This document shows, piece after piece, positions 9,017 through 17,360 of a stretch of DNA of 64,000 nucleotides. The stretch spans positions 310,001 through 374,000 of the forward strand of contig NZ_BJKK01000001.1 of NCBI RefSeq assembly GCF_006538325.1, written 5' to 3'. A model generated the notes under the pieces. The model was given only the letters and a program-made list of their open reading frames with translations, searched no databases and had not been told where the DNA came from. The first letter of the stretch is position 1. Each line of letters starts with the position of its first letter. This DNA comes from Alteromonas sp. KUL42 (GTDB taxonomy: Bacteria > Pseudomonadota > Gammaproteobacteria > Enterobacterales > Alteromonadaceae). Made by a program: the position numbers and the translations under genes.

Positions 9017-9715
9017 TTAGCTCGCATCTAGATAAAGCGCGGTAAAGGTTAATGAATCAACCACACCATGAACCAAGATAACAGGCCAAAGATTTTTCTT
9101 AAGTAACAGGTACGAAGTTCCAAATGCTAAACCTATTAGGCCTGTCATAACAAAGCCTCGAATGCCCTGATAATGATAGTGCCCGAAGCCAAATATCACG
9201 GCTGGAATGAGTACAGCAACGATTGTTGCTACGCGTGAGCTAGGTAAGGCTTCTTTAAGCCTAGTAACAAGATATCCTCGGAAAAACATTTCTTCTCCAA
9301 ACGCCGCTGATATCCAAACAATACTTAACCACATTAGAAATTTCGGTAAATTGCCTCTTACTTCACCAAAACGCCCTTCAACGCCTTCAGATACTTGTGC
9401 CAATGCAGTAATTTCAAAGACGTTGGTGAGAATAAGCACCGAGCCAACAGCAAGTGCAAAACTGATGGCAACAATTAGCGCTTGTGGAATTACCATGAGT
9501 TTGGGTTTGATTCCTTTCAACGGCTTAAGACCATACTGCGCCCATGATTTACCTTGGTTACGCATATGTAGCGTCAGTACTACTAACGTAAAAATAAGCG
9601 TAATTGGCCCCGCGTATTTGGCTGTCCATTCCAATGCAAGTGCTTTGGTACCCAAAGCAAAAATAACGAAAAACAGAATTTCGAGCATGACAAAAGTACG
9701 ACTTGAAAAAGCCAT
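9017..9715 (-). CDS. CPBP-family intramembrane metalloprotease
   Basis: 232 residues with about seven membrane helices. The three CPBP (Abi/CAAX protease) motifs are all present: EEMFFRGYL (EExxxR), FGFGHYHYQG (FxxxH) and HGVVDSLTF (HxxxN/D). Such proteins cleave membrane substrates or prenylated peptides; bacterial members are mostly of unknown role, some in bacteriocin immunity. The gene stands alone, with a gap of about 120 bases to the HAAS gene on the same strand. Start is the first ATG of the frame. Confidence 0.88.
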   Translation of the reverse strand: MAFSSRTFVMLEILFFVIFALGTKALALEWTAKYAGPITLIFTLVVLTLHMRNQGKSWAQYGLKPLKGIKPKLMVIPQALIVAISFALAVGSVLILTNVFEITALAQVSEGVEGRFGEVRGNLPKFLMWLSIVWISAAFGEEMFFRGYLVTRLKEALPSSRVATIVAVLIPAVIFGFGHYHYQGIRGFVMTGLIGLAFGTSYLLLKKNLWPVILVHGVVDSLTFTALYLDAS

Positions 9716-9838
9716 AGTAATACCTCAATAAAGTAAAGTTACGTTAGCTGATGCTTATCAGCATCTTAAATTGCAAGAGCTCGCAGGCTTACTGGTTAGT
9801 CTCTATGAAAGCGCTTGCCAATAAACCCGTGGAGTGAC

Positions 9839-10714
9839 TTATAAGCGCTGGATCAGTAAGCTGCTAGCGATGCTAGAGTGGAGAGTGACAAGTAATCGCG
9901 CTATGTGCATCGACAAGGTCATGCCAATTGCTCCAATGATTGTTGTAACAGGTAACCAATACCAATCGATATCGATAGCAAGGTGTGGGGAAAATGCGTG
10001 AATGATGGGGTCAACCAGTGGCGTAAGTATTAGCGCCAGCGAACCCATAAATAAAATCCATACCGCAGCAAAATACGTTGCACTTAAAGGCAGGTGTAGC
10101 GCACTGTACAAGGCTACTTTCCAGCCATGGGATGATTTCAACGAACCCCAGATGACTTGCCATGAAAGAGGTTTAGTCGAGGTCGACGGCACTAACCGAC
10201 CAACACGCCTTGGCATTCTTACGCCAAAAAAGGTATTGATGAGCTGACCTTCGATAAGGGCAATGTAAGGCTGAGTCTTTAAAAATAATGCAAGAAAAGG
10301 TAGCCCAACAACAACTATAGACAATGCGAAGGCGGGAATGCCAAATAGCATTAACCACCCGAAATATACAATGCTCAGTGGTAGAGAAATGAAAAAATAA
10401 ATTAATTTTTTGTAGTCACTAAAGCACGATAAGGGTTCAAAAAAACCATTGAACATTGGCTTTTTGGATGCAGTACCGTTAAGAAAACGCTTAGCATCTT
10501 CTTCTAATTGAATGTACTGTGACGCTACCTCTTGGGGAGTACCAAATGCATCAACCAGTGCATCCATAGTGGCACTTTTATCAGTAGCTAATGCTTCATA
10601 AAAATGGTTTTCCACGTCGTAAAGGGCATCTTGGATCAGCCCTGCTGGTTGACCCTGCATTGCGTTTTTCAACGCATTTAAATACGGCTTAATGTCTTCG
10701 TAAGGTTTATTCAT
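9839..10714 (-). CDS. HAAS-domain membrane protein
   Basis: 291 residues from the ATG that overlaps the padR stop by 8 bases (ATGAATAA); an upstream GTG is a poorer alternative. Residues 1-80 form a HAAS/DUF1700-type helical domain (YLNALKNAM..., DVENHFYEAL, FGTPQEVASQY). The rest contains about five membrane helices. HAAS proteins are regularly encoded beside PadR repressors and are thought to sense envelope state. The overlap with padR means translational coupling. The inferred ligand is unknown. Confidence 0.8.
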   Translation of the reverse strand: MNKPYEDIKPYLNALKNAMQGQPAGLIQDALYDVENHFYEALATDKSATMDALVDAFGTPQEVASQYIQLEEDAKRFLNGTASKKPMFNGFFEPLSCFSDYKKLIYFFISLPLSIVYFGWLMLFGIPAFALSIVVVGLPFLALFLKTQPYIALIEGQLINTFFGVRMPRRVGRLVPSTSTKPLSWQVIWGSLKSSHGWKVALYSALHLPLSATYFAAVWILFMGSLALILTPLVDPIIHAFSPHLAIDIDWYWLPVTTIIGAIGMTLSMHIARLLVTLHSSIASSLLIQRL

Positions 10715-11096
10715 TGTGTTCACTCAAACCTAAAATATTGTTCACTTGAGCTTGGGCCGCACGCCATGTCGACTCCCATTGCTTAAGTACTTTTATGCCC
10801 AAAGGTGAAATACTGAAGTATTTTCTCGGTGGTCCGCTTTCAGACAGTTGCACCTCGCAATTAAGTAAGCCCTTGCTGTTGAGATTGCGCAAAACAGGGT
10901 AAATTGCGCCTTGCTTATGGTCGTTCCCCAGTTGTAAAGACTTTGCAATTTCATAGCCATACATAGGTGACTTTGATTGTGAGATAACCGAAAGAAGCAT
11001 TAAGGCGACCGTTCCTGAATTTAGCTCTTTCTGAAACTTCTTTGCCTGCTGCTCTATAACTTCTGCTTCATTAAAATCGGTATTTTTATTACTCAT
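10707..11096 (-). CDS. PadR-family transcriptional regulator
   Basis: About 129 residues with a winged-helix fold: GTVALMLLSVISQSKSPMYGYEIAKSLQ, then GAIYPVLRNLNSKGLL and the wing GPPRKYFSISPLG, all standard PadR marks. The N-terminus has a 25-residue polar extension. ATG is preferred; an in-frame GTG lies 6 bases upstream inside the first ACTAGT operator box. It probably represses its own operon through the operator array directly upstream, so binding would cover the start region. Its partner is the coupled HAAS gene. Confidence 0.87.
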   Translation of the reverse strand: MSNKNTDFNEAEVIEQQAKKFQKELNSGTVALMLLSVISQSKSPMYGYEIAKSLQLGNDHKQGAIYPVLRNLNSKGLLNCEVQLSESGPPRKYFSISPLGIKVLKQWESTWRAAQAQVNNILGLSEHNE

Positions 11097-11100
11097 TTTC

Positions 11101-11157
11101 ACTAGTAATTAGTTATCACTAGTAAGAAGTTAACACTAGTGTTTATTTAATACTAGT
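11101..11157. promoter_or_regulatory. Four ACTAGT boxes at exact 17-bp spacing
   Basis: ACTAGT occurs at 11101, 11118, 11135 and 11152, each 17 bases apart, with AT-rich spacers; the inner copies extend to AACACTAGTGTT-like palindromes. Position immediately before padR fits an autoregulatory operator, since PadR sites commonly contain palindromes of this kind. Confidence 0.7.
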
Positions 11158-11226
11158 GTTTGTATTAATAAATCATGTTTCAAAATGTAAAGTTAAGTAT
11201 TTGGGGTGAGGCAATGAAAAATAGAA

Positions 11227-11255
11227 AAGGCCGCTTTGAGTTTCAAAGCGGCCTT
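11227..11255. terminator. Terminator for the gene at 11298-11855
   Basis: 13-bp stem AAGGCCGCTTTGA / TCAAAGCGGCCTT with a 3-base loop, T-rich on the minus-strand exit and A-rich on the other side. Confidence 0.8.
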
Positions 11256-11297
11256 AAAAAGAGGTAAATAAGAAGTGCTATAGGTTAATCGACTGAA

Positions 11298-11855
11298 TTA
11301 CATTAACGACGTTGTATCGTTGCAGTGGTGATAACCTTTGTTGTGGGGTGTTATAACCTGTAAGTCATCATAGTCAATGTTTTCCAAACCTGCTTCTATT
11401 GCATGAGTGAATTTGTCTGCATGAGCGCTGATGGTATCACCTTGTGTACTTATGGCTTCAAACTTGTCTTCATGCTGCGCCACAAAATCGGTGAGTCGTT
11501 CTACTGCGGCGAGTTGCTCTGCCATCATGTGTTTATCGATAAAAAGGCTATCATCTGTTTCTTGCACTGCCATGCTAGTGAGAGCTTCGATTTCTTCGCT
11601 TAGTAGTTCAAGTTGTTCATCAATACCCTCAACGCCCACTTCAATAAAATCCATTTTTTCAGCTTCTTGTTGCAGTGCTTCATAAGCGGCAATTTGCGTG
11701 GATGTCATGGGTTGTTCTAGTACAAGCGTACAGTTTTTGTATGCTTTGATTTTGTATTCGTTTGTGCTTGTTCTATCTTGTTGAAGCCCAAATACTGGAG
11801 CCACAGATGCAATGCCTAATGTCGCTATAGCTAATAAAACAGTCGTCTTTTTCAT
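11298..11855 (-). CDS. Small exported helical protein, unknown function
   Basis: 185 residues. A Sec signal peptide (MKKTTVLLAIATLGIASVA...) predicts a periplasmic protein. The mature part is mostly alpha-helical and acidic with heptad-like leucines, and has two cysteines far apart (near residues 42 and 177) that could form a disulfide. No family recognised. It has its own terminator and no close partner; the padR operon is downstream on the same strand but separated by the hairpin. Start is the first ATG. Confidence 0.7.
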   Translation of the reverse strand: MKKTTVLLAIATLGIASVAPVFGLQQDRTSTNEYKIKAYKNCTLVLEQPMTSTQIAAYEALQQEAEKMDFIEVGVEGIDEQLELLSEEIEALTSMAVQETDDSLFIDKHMMAEQLAAVERLTDFVAQHEDKFEAISTQGDTISAHADKFTHAIEAGLENIDYDDLQVITPHNKGYHHCNDTTSLM

Positions 11856-12088
11856 ACTAAATACTCACTTGCTCGGTTGTGTTATTTATTAAGTCGAGCC
11901 ATACATGCAAAAAGTTGTAATAGAGTGAAAATATTTTTTCCGGTGTTGAAGAGAACTAAACAAATAGCTAATAAGATTTATTCTCGTGAATAGAAACACT
12001 GAAACTTTCGGTCTTAAAACATATTAGGAAAGATAGTGTGGAACAGTGGCTATGCTTTTGCACTTTTTAACTCTCTCAAATCCAACCA

Positions 12089-13150
12089 ATGAACAGGGAC
12101 AATAACGTGAAAAACAACCCATCGAAATTCTCGAATATCCTGCGAAAGTACGTACACTTGCGTCAGCAAAATGGCGTAATAACAGTATGGTTATCAACGT
12201 TATTGTACAGTTCAGTGTTAAGTTTTTCACCGTTAGCGTTTAGTAGCGATAATCAACCCCATGTAGCGCCAACAAGTGAAATAAATCGTACTCAAGTATG
12301 TCACAACGTGTCGGTACAGGTACTTGGTTCTGGTGGGCCTGAACTAGATGATGGCCGTACATCAAGTGCTTACCTCGTGTGGGTTAATGGTAAAGCGCGA
12401 GTATTGGTTGATGCTGGCAGTGGCAGTAGCGTGCAGTTTGGCGCATCGGATGCTGCGTTTAACGATATTCAAGCCATTGCATTATCGCATTTGCATACTG
12501 ATCATGCTGCCGATCTACCAAGTTTTATCAAAGGCAGTTTTTTTACTTCAAGAGACAGTGACTTATTGGTCTTAGGGCCAGATGGCAACGATGTGATGCC
12601 TTCGACATCCGCTTATTTAAAGGCTTTGTTTGGGAGCGATGGGGCTTTTCGCTATTTATCTTCTTTTCTGCAAGAAGGGCGAGATAAATATACTCTTCGT
12701 CCTGTGTCGGTTGAGCTATCAGCCTCGCTGAAATCTCCTTATGCCACCGACATTAGTGATAATATCAGCCTTGAAGCGCTTTCAGTACATCATGGGCCAA
12801 TTCCGGCTCTAGCGTGGAAAGTCAAAGCGAATGGGTGTGAAGTTGTTTTTTCTGGCGATACCAGTGACAAAGGCAAAACACTGTCTGAATTTGCCAAAGG
12901 CGCCGATCTTTTGGTTCTGCACAATGCTATTGATGACAATGCAGGTGGAGTAGCCAAACACTTACATATGACTCCCTCACAACTAATTGCTATTGCTGAG
13001 CAATCAAAAGCGAAACAAATAGTACTGTCTCATATTATGAAACGAAGCGAAGCAGGATTAAGTGCATTAACCGAAGCCATAGCCGTGGTAGCAAAGGGGC
13101 GGGTTTATAGTGCTAAAGAATTGATGAACATCCCACTTGACCAAAAGTAA
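12089..13150 (+). CDS. Exported MBL-fold metallo-hydrolase
   Basis: 353 residues. After an N-terminal polar stretch and a hydrophobic segment around residues 30-52 (a long export signal), the metallo-beta-lactamase fold begins with VQVLGSGGPELDDGRTSSAYLV. The metal-site motif is SHLHTDHAADLP (HxHxDH), followed by VVFSGDTSD (Asp bridging ligand) and a late ILSHI histidine. The order resembles the RNase Z/arylsulfatase-like branch, but export makes tRNA processing unlikely; periplasmic phosphodiesterase or sulfatase activity is possible. A later start (GTG 12107) cannot be excluded. A strong hairpin follows. Confidence 0.85.
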   Translation: MNRDNNVKNNPSKFSNILRKYVHLRQQNGVITVWLSTLLYSSVLSFSPLAFSSDNQPHVAPTSEINRTQVCHNVSVQVLGSGGPELDDGRTSSAYLVWVNGKARVLVDAGSGSSVQFGASDAAFNDIQAIALSHLHTDHAADLPSFIKGSFFTSRDSDLLVLGPDGNDVMPSTSAYLKALFGSDGAFRYLSSFLQEGRDKYTLRPVSVELSASLKSPYATDISDNISLEALSVHHGPIPALAWKVKANGCEVVFSGDTSDKGKTLSEFAKGADLLVLHNAIDDNAGGVAKHLHMTPSQLIAIAEQSKAKQIVLSHIMKRSEAGLSALTEAIAVVAKGRVYSAKELMNIPLDQK

Positions 13151-13168
13151 TGGTTATCTACAGATGTC

Positions 13169-13203
13169 GCTTCCAGCAGTTTAGCCTTTAAACCGCTGGA
13201 AGC
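13169..13203. terminator. Hairpin between convergent MBL and trpS genes
   Basis: GCTTCCAGC pairs with GCTGGAAGC, extended by GTTTA/TAAAC inside. There is no clear T run, so termination is only likely, not certain. Confidence 0.5.
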
Positions 13204-13222
13204 ACGCTGTTGAAATACAGCT

Positions 13223-14245
13223 TTAGAAAATGTTTAACCCAAAAACATCTTTAACATCAGAAAGTACTTGTGCGGTTTTTTCTCTGGAAATTTGGCTTCC
13301 TTTTGCCAGAATATCCAACAGTTGTGCCTTATCATTTAATAGCTCACTTCTTTTTTCTCGTATTGGTTTAAGCATCTCTTGCAAGCACGTTTCCAGTATT
13401 TTTTTAGTTGTCCCATCACCTAGTCCACCTCGTTGATAATGGTCTTTTAATTCACTGATATAACTCTCATCTGGGTGGAAAGCATCTAAATAAGTGAAAA
13501 CTACATTACCTTCAACGTTACCGGCATCTTCAACTCTAATGTGATTGGGGTCGGTATACATGGATTTCACTGCGGCGGAAATTTCCTTTTCCGTTGCCCC
13601 TAAGTTGATGGCGTTGCCCATCGATTTTGACATCTTATTTTTCCCATCAGTACTTGGAAGTCGAGATGCCTTACTTAACAAAGGCCTACACTCATTTAAA
13701 ATATGACGCCTTGCTAGTGAATTAATTTTTCTTACTATTTCATTAGTTTGCTCAAGCATGGGCAACTGATCATCACCAACTGGCACTAATGAGGCATTGA
13801 ATGCCGTTATATCGGCAGCTTGGGATATAGGGTAGGTGAGAAAGCCCGCTGGAATCGAGCGCTCAAACCCTTTACTTTGAATTTCACTTTTTACTGTTGG
13901 GTTTCGCTCTAACCGGCTAATACTCACGAGATTACTGTAATACATTGTTAATTCGGCAAGGGCAGGGAGCTGCGACTGAAGGCATATTGTTGTTTTCGTT
14001 GGGTCGATACCAACCGCTAAATAGTCAGCTACTACGTTGAGAATGTTGGAGGAAACTTTCTTAGGATCATGCGCATTGTCAGTAAGGCCTTGCATATCTG
14101 CGACAAGAATGGTTTGTTCATGGGAATTTTGTAATGCTACCCGTTGTTTCAAAGAGCCCACATAGTGCCCTAAATGCAAGGGTCCTGTGGCTCTATCACC
14201 GGTTAGGATAATTTCTTTTTTATCAGTATGTTGGTTTGTATTCAT
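13223..14245 (-). CDS. trpS: Tryptophanyl-tRNA synthetase
   Basis: 340 residues. Class I synthetase that charges tRNA-Trp. The HIGH-type motif is GPLHLGHYVG near residue 20 and the KMSKS loop is KNKMSKSMGN near residue 200; between them lie VADMQGLTDN and the specificity region QAADITAFNASLVPVGDDQ. Length is normal. The ATG used here has GGAGA 5 bases upstream; an in-frame TTG 12 bases earlier lies in the ribosome binding site and is unlikely. Expression is predicted to be controlled by a trp-type attenuator directly upstream, so the enzyme should rise when charged tRNA-Trp is scarce. Confidence 0.95.
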   Translation of the reverse strand: MNTNQHTDKKEIILTGDRATGPLHLGHYVGSLKQRVALQNSHEQTILVADMQGLTDNAHDPKKVSSNILNVVADYLAVGIDPTKTTICLQSQLPALAELTMYYSNLVSISRLERNPTVKSEIQSKGFERSIPAGFLTYPISQAADITAFNASLVPVGDDQLPMLEQTNEIVRKINSLARRHILNECRPLLSKASRLPSTDGKNKMSKSMGNAINLGATEKEISAAVKSMYTDPNHIRVEDAGNVEGNVVFTYLDAFHPDESYISELKDHYQRGGLGDGTTKKILETCLQEMLKPIREKRSELLNDKAQLLDILAKGSQISREKTAQVLSDVKDVFGLNIF

Positions 14246-14259
14246 GATTATCTCCAAGT

Positions 14260-14356
14260 AAAAAAGATCGCTACTGGAGATATAAAGAAATTACAGTCTT
14301 AGCTACCTTCCAGCAGCTTAAGAATGTAAGAATTCCGTGCCGCTCTAATTAGAGCG
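14260..14356 (-). promoter_or_regulatory. Transcription attenuator of trpS
   Basis: Four mutually exclusive segments can be read on the minus strand. The 1:2 pause hairpin is the perfect palindrome CGCTCTAATTAGAGCG (14341-14356), which covers the end of the leader frame. The 2:3 antiterminator is AGCGGC with GCTGCT (one wobble). The 3:4 terminator is GCTGCTGGA (14309-14317) with TCCAGTAGC (14270-14278, one wobble), followed after GA-TC by T6. Segment 3 can also pair locally with GTAGCT. The layout is the classical one for trp operon attenuation. Confidence 0.75.
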
Positions 14357-14389
14357 CCACCAGAAAAATGATGTATGTGATGTAGGCAT
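14345..14389 (-). CDS. trpS leader peptide with tandem Trp codons
   Basis: 14 codons, MPTSHTSFFWWRSN, ending at TAG inside the first attenuator hairpin. Two adjacent TGG codons followed by Arg mirror the E. coli TrpL ending (GWWRTS). An in-frame ATG 15 bases upstream (14402-14404) would give 19 residues (MKYISMPTSH...). Stalling at the Trp codons would block segment 1 and allow the antiterminator to form. It is too short to be found by ordinary gene calling. Confidence 0.75.
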   Translation of the reverse strand: MPTSHTSFFWWRSN

Positions 14390-14416
14390 CGAAATGTACT
14401 TCATGCAGCCAATGTA

Positions 14417-14445
14417 ACCATAATCGTATTGAAACTCAATGTTAA
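14417..14445 (-). promoter_or_regulatory. Likely sigma-70 promoter of the trpS leader
   Basis: TTAACA (-35), 17 bases, TATGGT (-10), ending about a dozen bases before the upstream leader ATG. An extra ATTAACATTAACATT repeat overlaps the -35 side. Confidence 0.5.
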
Positions 14446-14504
14446 TGTTAATGTTGATGTACAGCGCAATGGTGCCCTTATGTGTTTAGTTTGTGCTTTT
14501 TACT

Positions 14505-15758
14505 TCAAGAACGACGACGAGGCCTGCCAGTTCTGGCTTTGTTGTTACCCTTCATACCAAGCGCTTTTGCACGCATATTCTTCTTAGATGGTTTGCGTTT
14601 AGCGCTATTGGTAGCTTCTTGCATTTCTGGATTAGGCTCAAACCCTTCTTGCCACTGCAACAGATAATGTTCTGATGTAAGCTTTTCGATGCCTTCAAGC
14701 AGGTACTTTTCTTTATGAGACACAAGTGAAACGGCTAAACCGGTATTGCCAGCACGGCCAGTTCGACCAATACGGTGAATATAATCTTCGGCGTTGTAGG
14801 GAAGCTCATAATTGATCACGTATTTAAGCTGTTCAATATCCAGGCCTCTGGCTGCGACATCGGTAGCAACTAGCGCTCGCACTTGCCCTGATTTGAAGTC
14901 TTCAAGGCCGCGGTCTCGAGCGCCCTGTGATTTATCACCATGCACTGGGGCAGTGCTTATCCCGTCTTTCTTAAGCTCTTTGGCAAGTGCATCAACGGCT
15001 TCTTTGGTACGGGTGAATATCAGTACCTGTTGCCAGTTATTCGCGCCAATTAAATAAGCAGTTAAGGCTGCTTTGCGTTGGTTGTCCACTTCGTAAAAGC
15101 GCTGTTCAATTTGCGTTGCCGTTGTATTGCGCTCGGCTACTTCTATAAGCTTTGGCTGGTTAAGCATTGTTTTACTTAACGCGAATACTTCATCGTTAAA
15201 CGTGGCTGAGAAAAACAGCGTTTGGTGGCTTTCTGGTAGGCGTTTAATAATGCGGTTTATGTCTGTAATAAAGCCCATATCTAGCATACGGTCTGCTTCA
15301 TCTAGCACTAGCGTTTGTAGGCTATTAAGGTCAATGTATTGTTTTATAACAAGTTCAAGCAGGCGACCTGGTGTGGCTACCAGCACATCACACCCTTTAT
15401 TCAAAGCGTCAAGTTGTGGGTTAATACTGGCACCACCATAAGCTACTACGGCGCTAAGGCTTAACCCTTGGCTGTATCGAACGAAACTTTGATGTACTTG
15501 CTGAGCAAGTTCACGAGTTGGGGTTAGCACTAAAACGCGAATAGCTTTGTCGCTGGTTTCTGTTGTGAGGTAGCGCTGAATTAACGGCAGCGCAAAGGCG
15601 GCTGTTTTGCCTGTACCCGTTTGCGCGCCAGCCATAACATCATGCCCAGCCAGAACCTGTGGGATTGCCGCTTGCTGAATAGGTGTTGGGGTGTCATAGC
15701 CCAACGAATCAAGAATAGCTACTATATTCGCTTGTAAACCCAGGGTTGAAAAACGCAT
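14505..15758 (-). CDS. rhlE: DEAD-box RNA helicase, RhlE type
   Basis: 417 residues. ATP-dependent RNA unwinding, cytoplasmic. Motifs in order: F/GYDTPTPIQ (Q motif), AQTGTGKT (I), PTRELAQQ (Ia), TPGRLLEL (Ib), DEADRMLDMGF (II), SATF (III), ATDVAARGLDIE (V) and HRIGRTGRAG (VI). A short basic C-terminal tail ends in an arginine-rich RPRRRS. RhlE proteins act in ribosome assembly and cold response; family placement rests on the DMGFxxDI..I block and the short tail. Single gene; start is the first ATG. Confidence 0.92.
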   Translation of the reverse strand: MRFSTLGLQANIVAILDSLGYDTPTPIQQAAIPQVLAGHDVMAGAQTGTGKTAAFALPLIQRYLTTETSDKAIRVLVLTPTRELAQQVHQSFVRYSQGLSLSAVVAYGGASINPQLDALNKGCDVLVATPGRLLELVIKQYIDLNSLQTLVLDEADRMLDMGFITDINRIIKRLPESHQTLFFSATFNDEVFALSKTMLNQPKLIEVAERNTTATQIEQRFYEVDNQRKAALTAYLIGANNWQQVLIFTRTKEAVDALAKELKKDGISTAPVHGDKSQGARDRGLEDFKSGQVRALVATDVAARGLDIEQLKYVINYELPYNAEDYIHRIGRTGRAGNTGLAVSLVSHKEKYLLEGIEKLTSEHYLLQWQEGFEPNPEMQEATNSAKRKPSKKNMRAKALGMKGNNKARTGRPRRRS

Positions 15759-15804
15759 TAAAACGCACCGCTTTTAGAAATTGAAAACGGCGCTATTGTA
15801 GCAT

Positions 15805-16425
15805 TTAAAAAGTAAATTTCGCCCAAGTCACTCTATTCGTATTTACCGCTTTATCAGGAAAGCTGAAGTTTGCGCCATATTTACCATCTTGGTAAATGGC
15901 GCTGAGGCTTATCATCATATTCCACGTATCACCTTTGAATTTGCTGCGCAGTATTTGAATTTCTCTGTGTGAGCCTTTTAAGAATTTTGTACGCTCGCCA
16001 TCTTCTGTTTCTTCAGTGCCAGCGAAAGGCACCCAAAAACCGCCCCAATCTTTATTATTCCAGCGAACAGGATGCGCCCAATTATCAGCTTTTAGAATAC
16101 TTTCAGAAAGCTGTGCGGATGCATGTAAATTATACAGCTCTCCGGATTGCGGATCTTCTATGTACAAATCTATTACGGTGTAATCTTCTAATTTCCCTTT
16201 TGCACAAATAAACAACGCGTCTTTATTTTGCATAAGGTAAAGGGCTGTGTTTGCAGGTAGTGCTAACTTTGTAGCAAATTGCCATTCGGCGTCGTTGCAC
16301 TTTCCGTCAAATAGGACTGTATCTGAAGTGTGGTTTACGCTGATTGCTTCTGCTGCTCGGCCCTCGCCATGGTTAAAAAGCACTGTAATTAAAGATGCGG
16401 TTATAATAGTGTTTAATTTGTGCAT
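15805..16425 (-). CDS. Exported protein with CBM9-like fold
   Basis: About 206 residues from the ATG with GGAA 5 bases upstream; a second ATG lies 9 bases earlier. A Sec signal (MHKLNTIITASLITVLF) is followed by VLFDGKCNDAEWQFA, the usual opening of CBM9-like sugar-binding domains (DGxxdeaeW), then alternating beta-type strands up to a final WAKFTF. No catalytic motif. It may bind sugars or a surface ligand in the periplasm. Alone between two oppositely regulated genes, so the context gives no function. Confidence 0.6.
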   Translation of the reverse strand: MHKLNTIITASLITVLFNHGEGRAAEAISVNHTSDTVLFDGKCNDAEWQFATKLALPANTALYLMQNKDALFICAKGKLEDYTVIDLYIEDPQSGELYNLHASAQLSESILKADNWAHPVRWNNKDWGGFWVPFAGTEETEDGERTKFLKGSHREIQILRSKFKGDTWNMMISLSAIYQDGKYGANFSFPDKAVNTNRVTWAKFTF

Positions 16426-16599
16426 TATTTCCATCTTACTTTTACCTTACTCTTACTGAGTTTCTACATCATTGATGTTGTTGTTCCAATCGTGAGAGCT
16501 AGGGTAAAGATTTCAGCTGGAAAAGCTGGAAGTTGCGCTGATTAATTGCTGATTTCTCTCTGATACTTCGCTAACTCCATAATTTCTAGATAAACACGT

Positions 16600-16605
16600 T
16601 ATAAT
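16600..16605 (+). promoter_or_regulatory. Candidate -10 box for the DUF3010 gene
   Basis: Perfect TATAAT 28 bases before the start codon; no good -35 at the right spacing, so support is limited. Confidence 0.35.
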
Positions 16606-16632
16606 GTCCTACGAACATAGATAGGAATTCAT

Positions 16633-17082
16633 ATGAAAGTTTGTGGTGTAGATTTAAAAAGTAATGAAGCTAATGTGTGTCTGTTGTCACTGGTCGACGG
16701 TATGTTTCATATCCCCGATTGTCGCATTCGCCGTTTAACATTGGCGGATACGAGTGCAAAGGGGTTAAAAAGCTTTCAAAGTACGTTTGCTAAACTGGTT
16801 GCTGACTATCAAATTGATGCAGTGATCATTCGCCAGCGTCAGTCTAAAGGTAAATTCGCGGGCAGTGCGATTGGCTTTAAACTGGAAGCGGCTATTGAAT
16901 TAATTGAAGGGCTAAACGTTGTTGTTTATAGCCCGACAGACATTAAAGAGTCGTTGCGTAGAAACCCAATGTCAGTGCCTTTTGCAGAAACAGGGTTAAA
17001 ACAGTTCCAAGAAACAGCGTTTACTACCGCTTATGCGTGGTTAATGAAAAATGAGTATGCTTCTAACGACTCAGCTGATTAA
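16633..17082 (+). CDS. DUF3010 family protein
   Basis: 149 residues, no signal or membrane segment. The opening MKVCGVDLKSNEANVCLL and the later GFKLEAAIELI and VVVYSPTDIKESLRRNP blocks are characteristic of DUF3010, common in Alteromonadales and Vibrionales. The VCGVDLK start resembles the first strand of RuvC-like/nuclease folds, but no full active site can be claimed. Preceded by AGGAATTCAT. It stands alone and is ended by a strong hairpin. Confidence 0.8.
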   Translation: MKVCGVDLKSNEANVCLLSLVDGMFHIPDCRIRRLTLADTSAKGLKSFQSTFAKLVADYQIDAVIIRQRQSKGKFAGSAIGFKLEAAIELIEGLNVVVYSPTDIKESLRRNPMSVPFAETGLKQFQETAFTTAYAWLMKNEYASNDSAD

Positions 17083-17110
17083 CAAAGGCTAAACAACAAT
17101 TGCTTGGCAT

Positions 17111-17145
17111 CAAATACAGCCTGTACTCTGGGCAGGCTGTATTTG
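17111..17145 (+). terminator. Terminator after the DUF3010 gene
   Basis: 13-bp perfect stem CAAATACAGCCTG / CAGGCTGTATTTG with a 9-base loop. The T run is weak. Confidence 0.65.
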
Positions 17146-17360
17146 AACTGTAGAGTATTCAATTTACAAACACGGAAAGTGCTTGTGCAGTACTCAAGCT
17201 CATCAATGCGTATTTTCCACTTCAATTCTTCACATACACAACCCGGTATGGTGGCTGAGTACGCGCAAATAATCACAATTTGCTGTCAAAAGTATTTGCT
17301 TTGTTTGAACGTTTTGTCGACAATGCGCACCCTCAGGAGTTACTTAAAAGGAAATTAGTT

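Noticed and set aside
9207..9731. 174-codon frame opposite the CPBP protease gene
   Set aside because: It lies antisense to a gene with all three CPBP motifs, and has no family mark or ribosome binding site.
14430..14460. ATTAACATTAACATT as a TrpR operator
   Set aside because: It does not fit the CTAGT...ACTAG pattern of TrpR sites; it is more likely part of the promoter.
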